Below are positions 27,195 through 36,689 of a DNA stretch of 37,419 nt, one piece after another (the first letter of the stretch is position 1; every line of letters begins with the position of its first letter). The notes beneath the pieces are model-generated. The model searched no databases. It worked only from the letters and a program-made list of their open reading frames with translations, and was not told where the DNA came from. Origin of the DNA: Symbiodinium natans (Eukaryota; Sar; Dinophyceae; Suessiales; Symbiodiniaceae); NCBI GenBank assembly GCA_905221605.1, contig CAJNDS010002226.1, forward strand, positions 531,113-568,531, in the 5' to 3' direction. Position numbers and translations under genes: made by a program.

Positions 27195-28920
27195 GTATGT
27201 CTGCGATTTAACTTCAGGAGCCCCATATAAAAACCATAACCGTAAATAAGCGTAACTACGTGGTTTAGTTGGTTTTGTGTATTATCTTTTGGGGTTTCCC
27301 TCCAAGCGAGTCCTAGATGTGGAGATGCCTTAAGCTTCTTTATTTGCTTGGCATTTAGTTCTTGTAGAAGTTTTTGGGGTTTATAGAGAAGTGGGGGGTT
27401 TACATCAGGGGTGTATCTTTGGAACGCTTTCGGGTTGTTGAGACGACGTGTAGTTTGGAGCTGCTAAAAGCAGGTGTTTCACGCGGTTTTGCGTGCAGCC
27501 GGCTTACGTTTTCAACAGCAGGGGACGTTAGAATTTCATGGATAAGGGCTTAAGCCGCTGCATATGGGTTCCTCTAAATCCCTGAATCCTGAGATCCCTG
27601 CGCCTGCCCGAGTCCAGAACGCGCTGTGTCTGATCCTGTACTTCCAGGGACCTAGTTCGTGTGTCCTGAAAGGTTCTCGCAGCTTACTTCGTAGCTTCCT
27701 GGAAGTATGGGGTTTTAAGAGAAAGGAAGGGCAATCTTCCGAACACAGCTGTCACAAATTCGCATCTGTGACTTTTCTTTCTTGATGAATGGATCATAAT
27801 CAATTGCACCAGCGAAGACCCCAAACAGTGTAGACCAAGACTTTCCAACATAAAGGGAGACATCTGCTCTAGCACGCGGACACCGGGTGGGAACACGCCA
27901 ACGTTCACACGAACACGCGAGCGGACGTTGGGGTGTCAGGGTTCGGAGCTCTTGGGCGTTGGCATTTTCAAACCGTAAACCCTAAACCTGGCAGGGACCA
28001 TCAGAAGGGTGTCTTAGTCCAAGACCTCCCGAAATCCCAGGATCCCTTATAAGTTTCCTCCTATTGAAGTTTCAGGGTTTAAATCCTAAGCCCTCAACCC
28101 TCTACCCTAAACCCTAGGCCTTAGTGCTTGGGGCTCTCCAGGCGTTGGTTCGGCAAACATGGCCAGGTGACGGCCGCCTGGCACAAGATGATGGTAATCT
28201 CTTTCCAAAAGTGCGCCCTTCATAAGCACATCCCTGAAATGTTACTCGGTAAGCTCTTGGGACGTTTTGTGTTTTCCCTTGTTGGGTTTAAGAGGATCAT
28301 GTTCAGAAATCTTGTTCATAGGGTTGTAGTGGCCATCCTAGTATGAGAGAGAATCATATTCTTTTAAGGGCCCTTGCCAACAGGAGAGGCTTTTGCTTGG
28401 ATTCATGGCGCTCTAGCCTTGTGAACCCGAAGTTGCTAGACCCTGACTCCTAAATTCTTGGTTCCATGCTTCGGTCAGACAAACTTGGGGGGGAGAGGGG
28501 AGGGAGGGGAGGGGGGTCAGGAGGTGTTAGAGCTTAGGATGTATGAGTTGGGGGGGGCGAACCTGTGTTTCCCGAACTTGGACAGGGGCCCTAATATTCC
28601 CAAACTCCAGCGAACTGGTCAGCGAGAAGTCAGAGATTCCAAACCTTGAGCTTCTTGAGGCACTACAGCTTATGGAGTTTGTGTATCAACCAGGTTGCTG
28701 TTGTCATTTCCTTGTTTCCAAGTGTATTTTCAGTTAAGCTACACAACAACCACAACAACTTTCGTGTTGTTTTGTACCTTCCCCCTTGTACCCCCCACCC
28801 TTATGGACCTATATAGTACGCTTCCACTAGACCCGAGATCCCTACACCGTATACCCTAAACCCTAGACCCTAAACCCGAAACCCAAAACACTAAACCCTT
28901 AACCCTAACTCCTCTCTCCT
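27195..28920. other. Unassigned 1.7-kb stretch
   Basis: Little telomeric sequence. Open + frames at 27564-27785 and 28128-28346 and a minus frame at 27684-27908 lack recognisable motifs. G-rich text at 28486-28555. The stretch should contain the 5' end of the GTPase gene, but no start codon can be assigned. Confidence 0.4.
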
Positions 28921-28923
28921 GAG

Positions 28924-31900
28924 GCCTACGATGCAGTTCTAGCCTTCGACTCATTGGCCCACTTCCTTGCCACCGGCGAGATCAAATACCTCCAGTTCGC
29001 CGAATCCCAGCCACCGGCTCTTTTAAGGGGGTTCGGGCTCAGGGCTTAAGAGGGTTTAGTTAAACTTTAAGAAGTTTTTTACAGGGGTATTTCAAGAGGC
29101 TACGTGGGGTCCTCAGTTAGGAGGATGTGCGCAGCGAAGGTGTCGTAATTGGGCTTTTGAAAAGGGTCTATAGGTCGGGGTTGAGGGTATGTCAGAGGGC
29201 TCATAGACTGTTTGCCTTGCGAAAGAACAAAAGTAAAACATGGGACTTCTGCCTAGTAAGATGCCTGCCCTGTGTAGGATACCGACCAGGTTCGATGCAC
29301 TCCACGAAGACCGCTTTCGCATCGTTGCAGTGGTGGGCCTCTTCGACAAGGGCAAGACCCCTTGGGGACGAAATGACACCCCCCAAAACGGTGCTCATCC
29401 CTGGGGGACAAGTTGTTACCCTAAAAGGTATCCTATGCTACATAATCCCTAGAAAGGTATATGAACCTTGAACCCTATTGGGGTTTATGTGGTCCCCCCG
29501 GGATGCAGCCTTTTTACCTTGTGCTACTCGACCTGCCGAAGAAGGAAACCCTAAAGTAACCTAAACATCCAGACTTCGCCTGGTCCCGAAGGACGTGGCT
29601 AACCAACAAGCTCTTCCGAAAGAACCTCCCCAACGGCAAGCTGTGCACGACCAAGGGCTTGAGCTTCCTCTGGGCTCCTCGAACTTTGAGACACTGTGGT
29701 TAAGCCGGGCACCCTAATCCTGATGAGCAGCCCTAAACCCCAAACCTTAAACCGTAAACCCTAAACCCTAAACCCCAAACCCTAAACCCTAAACCCCTAA
29801 ACCCTAAACCCCAAACCCCGCAGCAGCCGAGGTTCCCGAACGCCGGATGCTCGTGCTGGACAGTGCTGGGGTGCAGGGCACGGTGTCTTACAAGTCGCAG
29901 GCCGTGGACTCGATCCTGGACGCGCGGACCACGGAGTCGTTGATGTTTGACATGATTTCGAGGACCTTGGGTGAGGCACAATCTGTATATTCTGTCCAAT
30001 TGAGGCACAATCTGTATATTCTGTCCAATTTCGAATATTGTATGGCCCAACAGAATAAAAGCAGAGCTCTTTTGTTCTTCCGTACTAATGGTTACTGCGC
30101 AGCCCGGGGAGGATCTCCCACCACATGATCTTCGTGGTCAACGACTTCACGTGGCTGGAGCAGGAGTACGAGGCCATGCTCCTCCGCAAGTACCTCTCCG
30201 CGCATCAGAACAAGGAGCTCATCGTCGTTCACAACTTGCGCATGACCTCGCGCGTCCATGAGGCCCAGGAGTTCCTTCGCCTTTAGTTGAACTTGAAACT
30301 GTTTGGGCTTCCTTATTTAGTAGGAATATTGAAGTTCAACCTTTTTTCCCCCTCGGTTCTTGGAGAAGTAAGGCTCTTCGAGCGCCAGATCACCCAGTGC
30401 TACGAGGGCGGCTCCTCCCACATGGGCAAGCTGCTGTTCACCGCGGAGTTGGGTGACGCCCACCTTCCCGTACATCACATCGGGCTGTGCCAGGAGTACA
30501 CGCAGGCTGGGAGGAAGTTCAACAACACGAACTGCGACTACCTCATGCAGCAGCTGGAGCACCGTCACACCTTGGGCTCCAAGGTGGGGGGATTTCTCTC
30601 TGGGGCGGCTTCCTCCATTCCTACTCCGGAGGCTTATATCTTTATATGTGCAGGGATATGTAGCGTATAGGCAAGAACGGGACCCTGGTACTTTGTAGAG
30701 CACCCCCCCCCACCCACCCCCCCGAGGTCATCCTCACGAAGTTGCTGGAGACCGAGTTCACCCGCCTGATCCCCAAGTTCGTCTTGGTGGAGACGGCCCC
30801 GGAGGTCGACAAGGCCGTGCAGGAGCTGAAAGTGGAGTACAGCGACAGCGAGCTCCCTGGCAGCTCTGGTATCCTAAACCCTAGACCCTAACTAAACCCT
30901 AAACCCAAAACCTAAACCACCCTAAACCACCCCAAAACCTAATCCCATAGAAGAACTGCAGATGGAACCCTGCTTAAGGTGCACATAACCCGTACTTGTA
31001 GTGATTACAGTAGGTCAGCTGCTTTACCCGGGTGCGCCTCGATGCCTAATGCCATCTTCGAAGACAAGGGAAGCTTTTGTGGGCCCTGGTAATGGACCTA
31101 AACCCTAAACCCTAAACCCTAAACCCTAAACCCTAAACCCTAAACCCTAAACCAGCGAAGGTCCCAGCTGGCGACGCGAAAGCCCGAGCCCGGAGAAGGT
31201 GAGTACTTGGTCCGAGGGGTGATGAAGCTGGTGTTGCCAAGGAGGGACGCGCAGGTCACCATGGGTTCCCCTACCTACCCCCCTCTATACTACCCCCCGC
31301 CTAGGCTCCCCCCTTAAATCACCTTCATTAGCCTCAATTATCCCTAAATACCCTTAAAGATTATAGAGGGGGGTTACAGCAGTAGGGGAACCCATGAAGG
31401 TCACCATGAAGAAGCAGGGTGTGATCTCCCCGCTTGGGGAGATCATCGCCCACGACGTCAGCTTCGAGCCCAACGTGAACGTCTTCGACCAGAGGGTGGA
31501 GGATGGCACGGAGAGGCACATCACCATCGAATGTCCTGGAGTCAGCGAAGAGGACATCGAGTTTAGGGCTTAGGGTGTAGGGTTTAGGGTTTAGGGTCTA
31601 GGTGTTACGGTTTAGGGGTTGCGAGCTTAAGGTTTAGGGTCAGAGGACATCGAGTGGGAAGAGCTCAGCAATGGTGTCAAGGTCACCATCCAGAAGAGCA
31701 AGGCCATCGACGAGGCGGTGGTGCAACCGGTGCAGCCCATCATGCAGACCCCCGGCTGCACGCAGAACCTAAAATCAGCCGAAGTGGGTTTAGGGTGTAT
31801 AGGGTTTAGGGTGTATAGGGTGTAGGGCTAGGGTTTAGGGTGTCTAGGGTTTAGGGCGTATAGGGTTTAGGGGTTTTGCTCGCAAGAACCCGAGAGCAAA

Positions 31901-33099
31901 GAAATCATGGCACAAGGCTCCGGCGCATCTTTGCAACCCGAAGGGGTTTAGGGTTTAGGGTTTAGGGTTTGCATACAAGCAACGTGCACATAATTAAGCT
32001 ACCCTCCCTTGTTTCAGCGGTATATCCGTTCAAGTACGCGAGCCAAACCCCAACCGCAACGACTTGCTGGCGATATTTCCGCCGAGGGCTTGTACTTTTA
32101 GGGAGGCCCAGCGTCCTCTATTGAAAAAAAGGTTTGGGGTTTTTTGTTTTGGAGGGGGGGGGGGGGGGGGGGGTTCTGGTGGGTTGTTTGGGGGGGCGAC
32201 CTTATGGGTTTTGGCTTAGACCCTAAACCCTTGAGGGTGTTGGTAAGGGGGTTATACTGGGTGTTACAAGTCGGATACGCAGCACACAACCTCCTCCTCG
32301 AAGCCCGAAAAACTGACTGAGGGTTCCAGGGCATAGGTTTTGGGGTTTGAGTTAAACCTGAATGACCTCTAACATCTTTGCATGAATAGTTTTTGCTAGG
32401 ATTTAGGGCGCGGTTCTTGGGACCTTGAAGCCCTGAAGCCCTGAATTCTTGGGCCGGAGCGCCAGAAGGAACCATGGGACCTGGTTTAAAAACTTCGTCT
32501 TCGATCATGGCGACGGGCGCTTCGAACTCCGTGGGGGCGAGGACGTGGAGTTGGGGAATATTGGGCTCCCCGGCAAGGGTGGTTTAGGGTCATTATGCAG
32601 AGACTGTACAGGGTGCGTGTCCGCAGTTTTGGTGTTTGGGCTTGTTTTGCCGGGTTTCGCGAGCTTTGGATGCTCGCAGGACCTTGCTAGCGACTACCAC
32701 TAGGTCCTAGGTTGCCTAGTAGTACCCTTCTTCCCATTTTCCCATTTTGTTTTGCTTAGGACCCCTCATCCACCTATATGATGTCAAAAAACTGTAGCCT
32801 TCCCTTCCAGGTTCCTGAAAAACTTGTGAACATGTTGAAGGTGTTGCGGACTCCCCGAGGAAGATCTCAGCCCAAACTCCAAACCCTAAGTCCAAAACCC
32901 TGACTCAGGATTCCCCGAACCCTAAACCCTAAACCCGAAGCTCTAAGCCCTAAACCCTGAACCCTAAACCCTAAACCCTAAACCCTGACAGGATTGCATC
33001 TTGGAGCAGGGGGTCTTGACCATCAAGCTGCACAAGTCGTCGCAGTCCCGCCGTGGTGACCTGCCGGTGTGGGTTTTGTGTTTAAGGTTTAGGATTTAG
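28924..33099 (+). CDS. P-loop GTPase with C-terminal HSP20-like domain, multi-exon
   Basis: Exons (all consecutive phases agree): 28924-29009, 29278-29355, 29592-29673, 29832-29962, 30112-30270, 30373-30583, 30727-30868, 31199-31254, 31400-31552, 31646 to about 31783. Further exon pieces lie near 32473-32550 and 32992-33099. The 5' end is missing. Exon 2 carries the phosphate-binding loop VVGLFDKGKT (GxxxxGKT), completed by exon 3; exon 4 carries VLDSAG (DxxG switch-2-like). Exon 5 has hydrophobic beta-strand sequences (MIFVVND, ELIVVHNL); a standard NKxD base-recognition motif is not seen, VVHNLR occupying that place. Exons 9-12 resemble an alpha-crystallin/HSP20 fold: HITIECPGVSEEDIEWEE, NGVKVTIQK, then FVFDHGDGRFEL and a final GVLTIKLHKS. 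The role of such a fusion is not known; membrane-remodelling or stress-linked GTPase activity is only a guess. TAG at 33097-33099 lies in telomere-like sequence, so the true end may differ. Confidence 0.75.
29396..29505. mobile_element. Inverted-repeat element inside GTPase intron 2
   Basis: CATCCCTGGGGGACAA at the left pairs with the right end GTGGTCCCCCCGGGATG. About 110 bp, no coding capacity, wholly inside the intron 29356-29591. No clear target duplication. Confidence 0.5.
29674..29831 (+). other. GC-AG intron containing telomeric repeats
   Basis: GTPase intron 3. Starts GCTCCTCGAAC and the downstream exon starts GTTCCCGAAC, near-identical allowing one gap. CCCTAAA/CCCCAAA units fill 29732-29818, and GAG|G is the acceptor. 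Confidence 0.6.
29973..30030. repeat. Perfect 29-bp tandem duplication in an intron
   Basis: Two adjacent identical copies (29973-30001, 30002-30030) starting GAGGCACAATCTG, in the GA-AG intron 29963-30111. Absence of divergence indicates a recent event. Confidence 0.9.
30869..31198 (+). other. GTPase intron 7 with two telomeric tracts
   Basis: GT start (GTATCC) and AAG|GTGAGT end, phase 1. Contains degenerate CCCTAAA at 30872-30945 and a perfect (CCCTAAA)8 array at 31099-31152, separated by about 150 bp of other sequence. Confidence 0.55.
31253..31408 (+). mobile_element. Introner: inverted-repeat element spliced as an intron
   Basis: The exon is split by an element with terminal inverted repeats (CATGGGTTCCCCTAC at 31260-31274, GTAGGGGAACCCATG at 31382-31396, with imperfect extension to a CCCCCCTCTATA box on each side). 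It is flanked by an 11-bp direct repeat AGGTCACCATG (31253-31263 and 31398-31408). Reading AG|GT in the left copy as donor and AAG|GT in the right as acceptor removes 31255-31399 exactly and restores an open frame. The target duplication therefore provides the splice sites. Confidence 0.8.
31549..31655 (+). mobile_element. Telomeric introner flanked by 14-bp duplication
   Basis: The 14-bp AGAGGACATCGAGT occurs at 31549-31562 and 31642-31655. The sequence between is telomere-derived (TTTAGGG with variants such as TGTAGGG). Splicing GA...AG at 31553-31645 (93 bp) leaves one copy and keeps the frame (SEEDIEWEE). The intron is therefore a telomeric-repeat insertion into an exon with duplicated target. 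Confidence 0.8.
31793..31875. repeat. Variant telomeric repeat with GTGTATAGGG units
   Basis: Alternation of TTTAGGG with TGTATAGGG in the presumed intron after exon 10, another locally spread variant. Confidence 0.85.
32154..32173. repeat. Poly-G tract
   Basis: About 20 uninterrupted G. Length may be unreliable. Confidence 0.95.
32907..32987. repeat. Telomeric array, degenerate to perfect
   Basis: CCCTAAA with CCCGAAG/CCCTGAA variants, ending CCCTGACAG, which supplies the acceptor of the last HSP20-like exon (32992). Confidence 0.9.
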
Positions 33100-34465
33100 G
33101 GTTTAGGGTTTAGGGGCTTCGGGTTCTTGAGGCTTCTTTTTTTACAATTTCGGGTGGGTGCTCGGCAAGTCTGGGACATCTGAAACGTTCGAGGGGCTAC
33201 TTCACTCCGATGTTTTTTCACGCTTCGCTGCATTCCACGTCGCCCGAATCCCAAGCCACTAAACTTCCCAACCCAAAACCCGGCACAATCCCCACAACGA
33301 ACGCTTGCTTCCTGACAAGATTCTATAGAGCAGCCCAGGCAAAGTGGGCCGCCACGTGGCCGACCCCTTGCCAACTCTGCTTCCTGCCGGCAGTCATGTG
33401 CCCCCTGTAGAACCCGAAGCCGCCCTTTTTCGCTGCTTGGAGGTTCTGGGCACCCACAACCCAAGTACCTTGCGTACAACCGGGTTTAGGGTTTAGGGTC
33501 TAGGGGCCTTCAAGCCCTAAACCCTACCATATCACAAGTACCCGTGAACCTCCAGGCGTAGGGCTTCCCGTCGTGAGAGATCGCGAGCGGAGGAGTAACC
33601 CGGAACCATAAAGCCTTCTGAAGCCCTCAGCACAAACAGCGAAACCTGAGTCCCTAGTCCGGGTTTAGGGCTCGGCGCTTGGGGTTGAAGATTTGTTAAC
33701 GGTTGAAGCCAAACCCTAGTACATAAGATCCCAAACCCTTGCTTCATGAGGTCTTATAAACCTAGTTCCTACCCGACGCCCGATGTCTTTGTTGCCCCAA
33801 ATCTTCAGCCTTTGGGTCTTGGGGTTAGGCGGCTCAGGACTTACTTGGGCTTTCTGGCTTTAGGAGTCAGGGCTCCGAGGTTTGTGGTTTAATCGGCCCC
33901 TACCTAAGCTCTAAGACCTAAACACTGAACTCCTAAACTCTATGTAAGCCCGAAGGCCTAAACGCTAAAGCCCAAACAAAGTCCTAAATCCAAGCCTATA
34001 GGACCCGACATATCCCTACGCAAACCCCAGATAAATAACCCGCACATACCCCCCCCCCATATACTGCTATGTAGCCCTAAAGCACATACATAAACCCTAG
34101 ATGACCCCCAATAGAACATACTGCTATATAGCCCCAAATAACTCTATGGCCCATAGAAACCCTAAACCCGAAAGAAGTTTCGTTTGTTATAAGGCGCCTC
34201 AGGCCCCCTCCAAAAGCTGAAGTGGACAGTTTGCTCGAAGTGTTGGTCCCTGGGTTGAGGGTTTTAGGGTTTAGGGTTCACAGTTTAGGGTTTGAGAACA
34301 TGGGCCTTCAAAATAGAACCATAATTGTCTTTTGCATAATCCTGCAAAACTGAGGCTGACAGCCACAGCAGCATCCTCGATTTCCGGCTTCGAGGCCGGA
34401 CAAAGTGCAGCTCCTAAACCCTAAACCCTCAAGATGAAACATAAATCACAAGCTGTATGTGATAT
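33100..34465. other. Unassigned region after the GTPase gene
   Basis: A short frame ending at 33410 (RAAQAKWAATWPTPCQLCFL...) is weakly coding-like. Degenerate telomere words occur at 33483-33520 and 34260-34290, and CATATACTGCTATGTAGCCC-type text is duplicated near 34058 and 34118. Nothing else is supported. Confidence 0.4.
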
Positions 34466-34469
34466 CTTG

Positions 34470-34600
34470 AGATGTTCCACTTTATACAAACAGTGCTTAG
34501 TAGGGATTCTAGTACCTACTAACAGTTCTTGATAGGCATAAAAGTACCCGCTATTGGAATCCACATTAATTAAGAGCTGTTAGTATAAGGGGGAACATCC
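34470..34600. mobile_element. Small inverted-repeat element, family A copy 3
   Basis: Left AGATGTTCCACTTTATACAA and right end (reverse complement GGATGTTCCCCCTTATACTA) match the family A ends. The interior shares CTTAGTAGGGATT with copy 2. No clear target duplication. Confidence 0.7.
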
Positions 34601-34604
34601 CAAG

Positions 34605-35810
34605 GTTTGGGTTTCAGGCTTCTCGGGGTTTAGGGCTTAGGGTCCCTAGGCCTTGGCCAATCCCGGTGCTGCAAAAAGCTGAGGATTAAGGGCCAGATGA
34701 GCTGAGCCAAAAGCTCCAAAAGCCTCGAAACTGGCGGCCCCCCGAAAGGTCCCCGTAGGACCCCCAAACATGCACAGCCTAGCCTTTCCATAGTCCAGAG
34801 GGGCAAGTTTGTATCCGACGGATGGGGCGTATCCAAGTAGGAGCCTGCCTTTCCGAATTCCAGAGGGAAGGAGCGCAACCAACTGCCCTTTCAAATTCTC
34901 GAGCCTATTCCGTTTCTATTCTCCTGCATGAGGATGCACCGTATAGATCTTCAAACCTCGGGGCTCTCTATGTTCGTTTCACGGCTGAAGTCGCGTGTCA
35001 GAGCTTGAAGGTTGAAAGTTTAGGGTTTAGGCTTAGGGTTTCAGGGGTCAGGGTTTTGTAAATCAGGGCTCAGGGTTTAGGTTTCGGGGGTATGTTTATA
35101 GGGTAGCTTAGGGTTTTAGGGCTTGGGAAGGCCGAACGAAGGATTTCGCAAGCCCTCAGACCCCGGCAGGTCTCAAAGCATAGGCGCCCCAAGCCCTGGA
35201 GTTTAGGGCTTAGGGCTGAGGGTTTAGGTTGCAGGGTTTAGGACTTAGAGTTGAAGGGTTGATGTTGAGGGTTGAGGGTCGATAGAGGACCTTAAAGCCA
35301 CAAAGCTTCGAACTCATGGAAGGTCATCCCAGCGGCAGACAAGGAGGCTGCAGAAGCCGGAGCGGAGATCTGATGAAGTGTCCTATGAGCTTTCGTGGGG
35401 TACGTAAGTAACCCATAGAAAGGGCTCGAGGGGGGTGATCTCTTATACCCCTAATACCATCCTTATTGGGTAGTTTTGTATGATTACCCCAAGTCGATCT
35501 GTAGGAGACCCTGCTTTTCGGGCCTGGGGTTTAGGGTTTAGGGTTTTAGGGTTGTCGAAGTTGTTTAGGGTTTAGGGTTTTGGGGCTATAGGGTTATCTA
35601 CGGAGTTTAGGCTTTAGGGTCTACGGGCTAGATCTTCCAAGTAGACCGGTGAAGCTAAGCCAACCTGAAGGCAGATTTTTGTTCTTTTTGGTAAGATGTA
35701 GGAGGGAAAGCCAGAAGCCAACAGGAAAAGGTACTACAAACCTTCAGTTGTGGATCACCTTGCCCGAGAAGCCCAAACTCCAGACGCCTCAGACTGCAAG
35801 TTGCGCGTGG
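34605..35810. other. Unassigned stretch
   Basis: Degenerate TTTAGGG at 34625-34645, 35015-35130, 35200-35280 and 35520-35620. Open frames at 34630-35061 and 35649-35957 on both strands are unrecognised. Confidence 0.4.
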
Positions 35811-35813
35811 GTC

Positions 35814-35911
35814 TTCCCGAAAATAGGGGGTACCCGTTTTGGAGGGTCCCTTTTAAAGGGGGGGTTATATCCTATTCTGGGTAGAAAAGGGGTACCCCCT
35901 GCATTGGGAAA
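35814..35911. mobile_element. Inverted-repeat element (GGGGGTACCC ends)
   Basis: TTCCCGAAAATAGGGGGTAC at the left matches the reverse complement of the right end (TTTCCCAATGCAGGGGGTAC) over about 26 bp including the following TTTT. About 98 bp, non-coding. Confidence 0.65.
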
Positions 35912-35979
35912 TGCCCCCTTAGTGAGGCATTTTGACTTTGCGTTTTGCTGGCTGTAGTCGCCACACGTCGCCATGGGTT

Positions 35980-36072
35980 AACCCTAAACCCTAAACCCTA
36001 AACCCTAAACCCTAAACCCTAAACCCTAAACCCTAAACCCTAAACCCTAAACCCTAAACCCTAAACCCTAAA
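35980..36072. repeat. Telomeric array (CCCTAAA)~13
   Basis: Perfect C-strand array. Confidence 0.97.
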
Positions 36073-36365
36073 TTTGGAAGTTTTGAGGCTGCATTTAGGC
36101 TAGGGCATAGAGCTCGGGTTGGGGTCGCATGAGCCTTCGCTCCAGTCTGAAAGTTGACAAGTTGACCATAGGCTTTTAGGGTTTTCGGGTCTAGGGTTTA
36201 GGTTTTAAGGTTTAGGGTTACTACCATGTTCGAGCCGCGCACATTGTTGCTAATATGTGATTCAGGGTTTATATTCTTGTTCTTGGTGAATGTATGACAG
36301 GGTTCCTTATGAACACTGGTGAGTATATATTGGTCCTTTGGGGAAGAGTAGGAATATGGAGCCTC

Positions 36366-36421
36366 TAGGGTTTAGGGTTTAGGGTTTAGGGTTTAGGGTT
36401 TAGGGTTTAGGGTTTAGGGTT
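36366..36421. repeat. Telomeric array (TTTAGGG)8
   Basis: Perfect G-strand array, inverted relative to 35980-36072. Confidence 0.97.
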
Positions 36422-36544
36422 CAGGTTCCTCCTCTTATCGCCACAGCTTCGTCTAACGAGAAGTTGGCGGCACATCCCACTGCGAGCTTGACAGTGCAGA
36501 CCAAGCTCGTGCCAGCAAAGTTTAGTTCCAGCTTCTGAGAAAGG

Positions 36545-36608
36545 GGTTTAGGGTTTAGGGTTTAGGGTTTAGGGTTTAGGGTTTAGGGTTTAGGTTTAGG
36601 GTTTAGGG
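36545..36608. repeat. Telomeric array (TTTAGGG)~9
   Basis: G-strand array with one shortened unit. The last telomeric sequence before the AT-rich block. Confidence 0.97.
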
Positions 36609-36689
36609 AAGGAGCCTGTTTCCGAAGCTCGATAGTTATTTCAAGACCGATTCCGACGCGTTCTGGTAGATGCGTGGGTCCAAAAAAGA

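Noticed and set aside
31196-31204. AAG|GTGAGT as a 5' splice site
   Set aside because: It looks like a perfect donor, but using it gives no phase-consistent downstream exon. As an acceptor (AAG|G at 31198/31199) it continues exon 7 in frame.
35980-36608. A true chromosome end
   Set aside because: Arrays are short, occur in both orientations and are followed by at least 800 bp of non-telomeric DNA.
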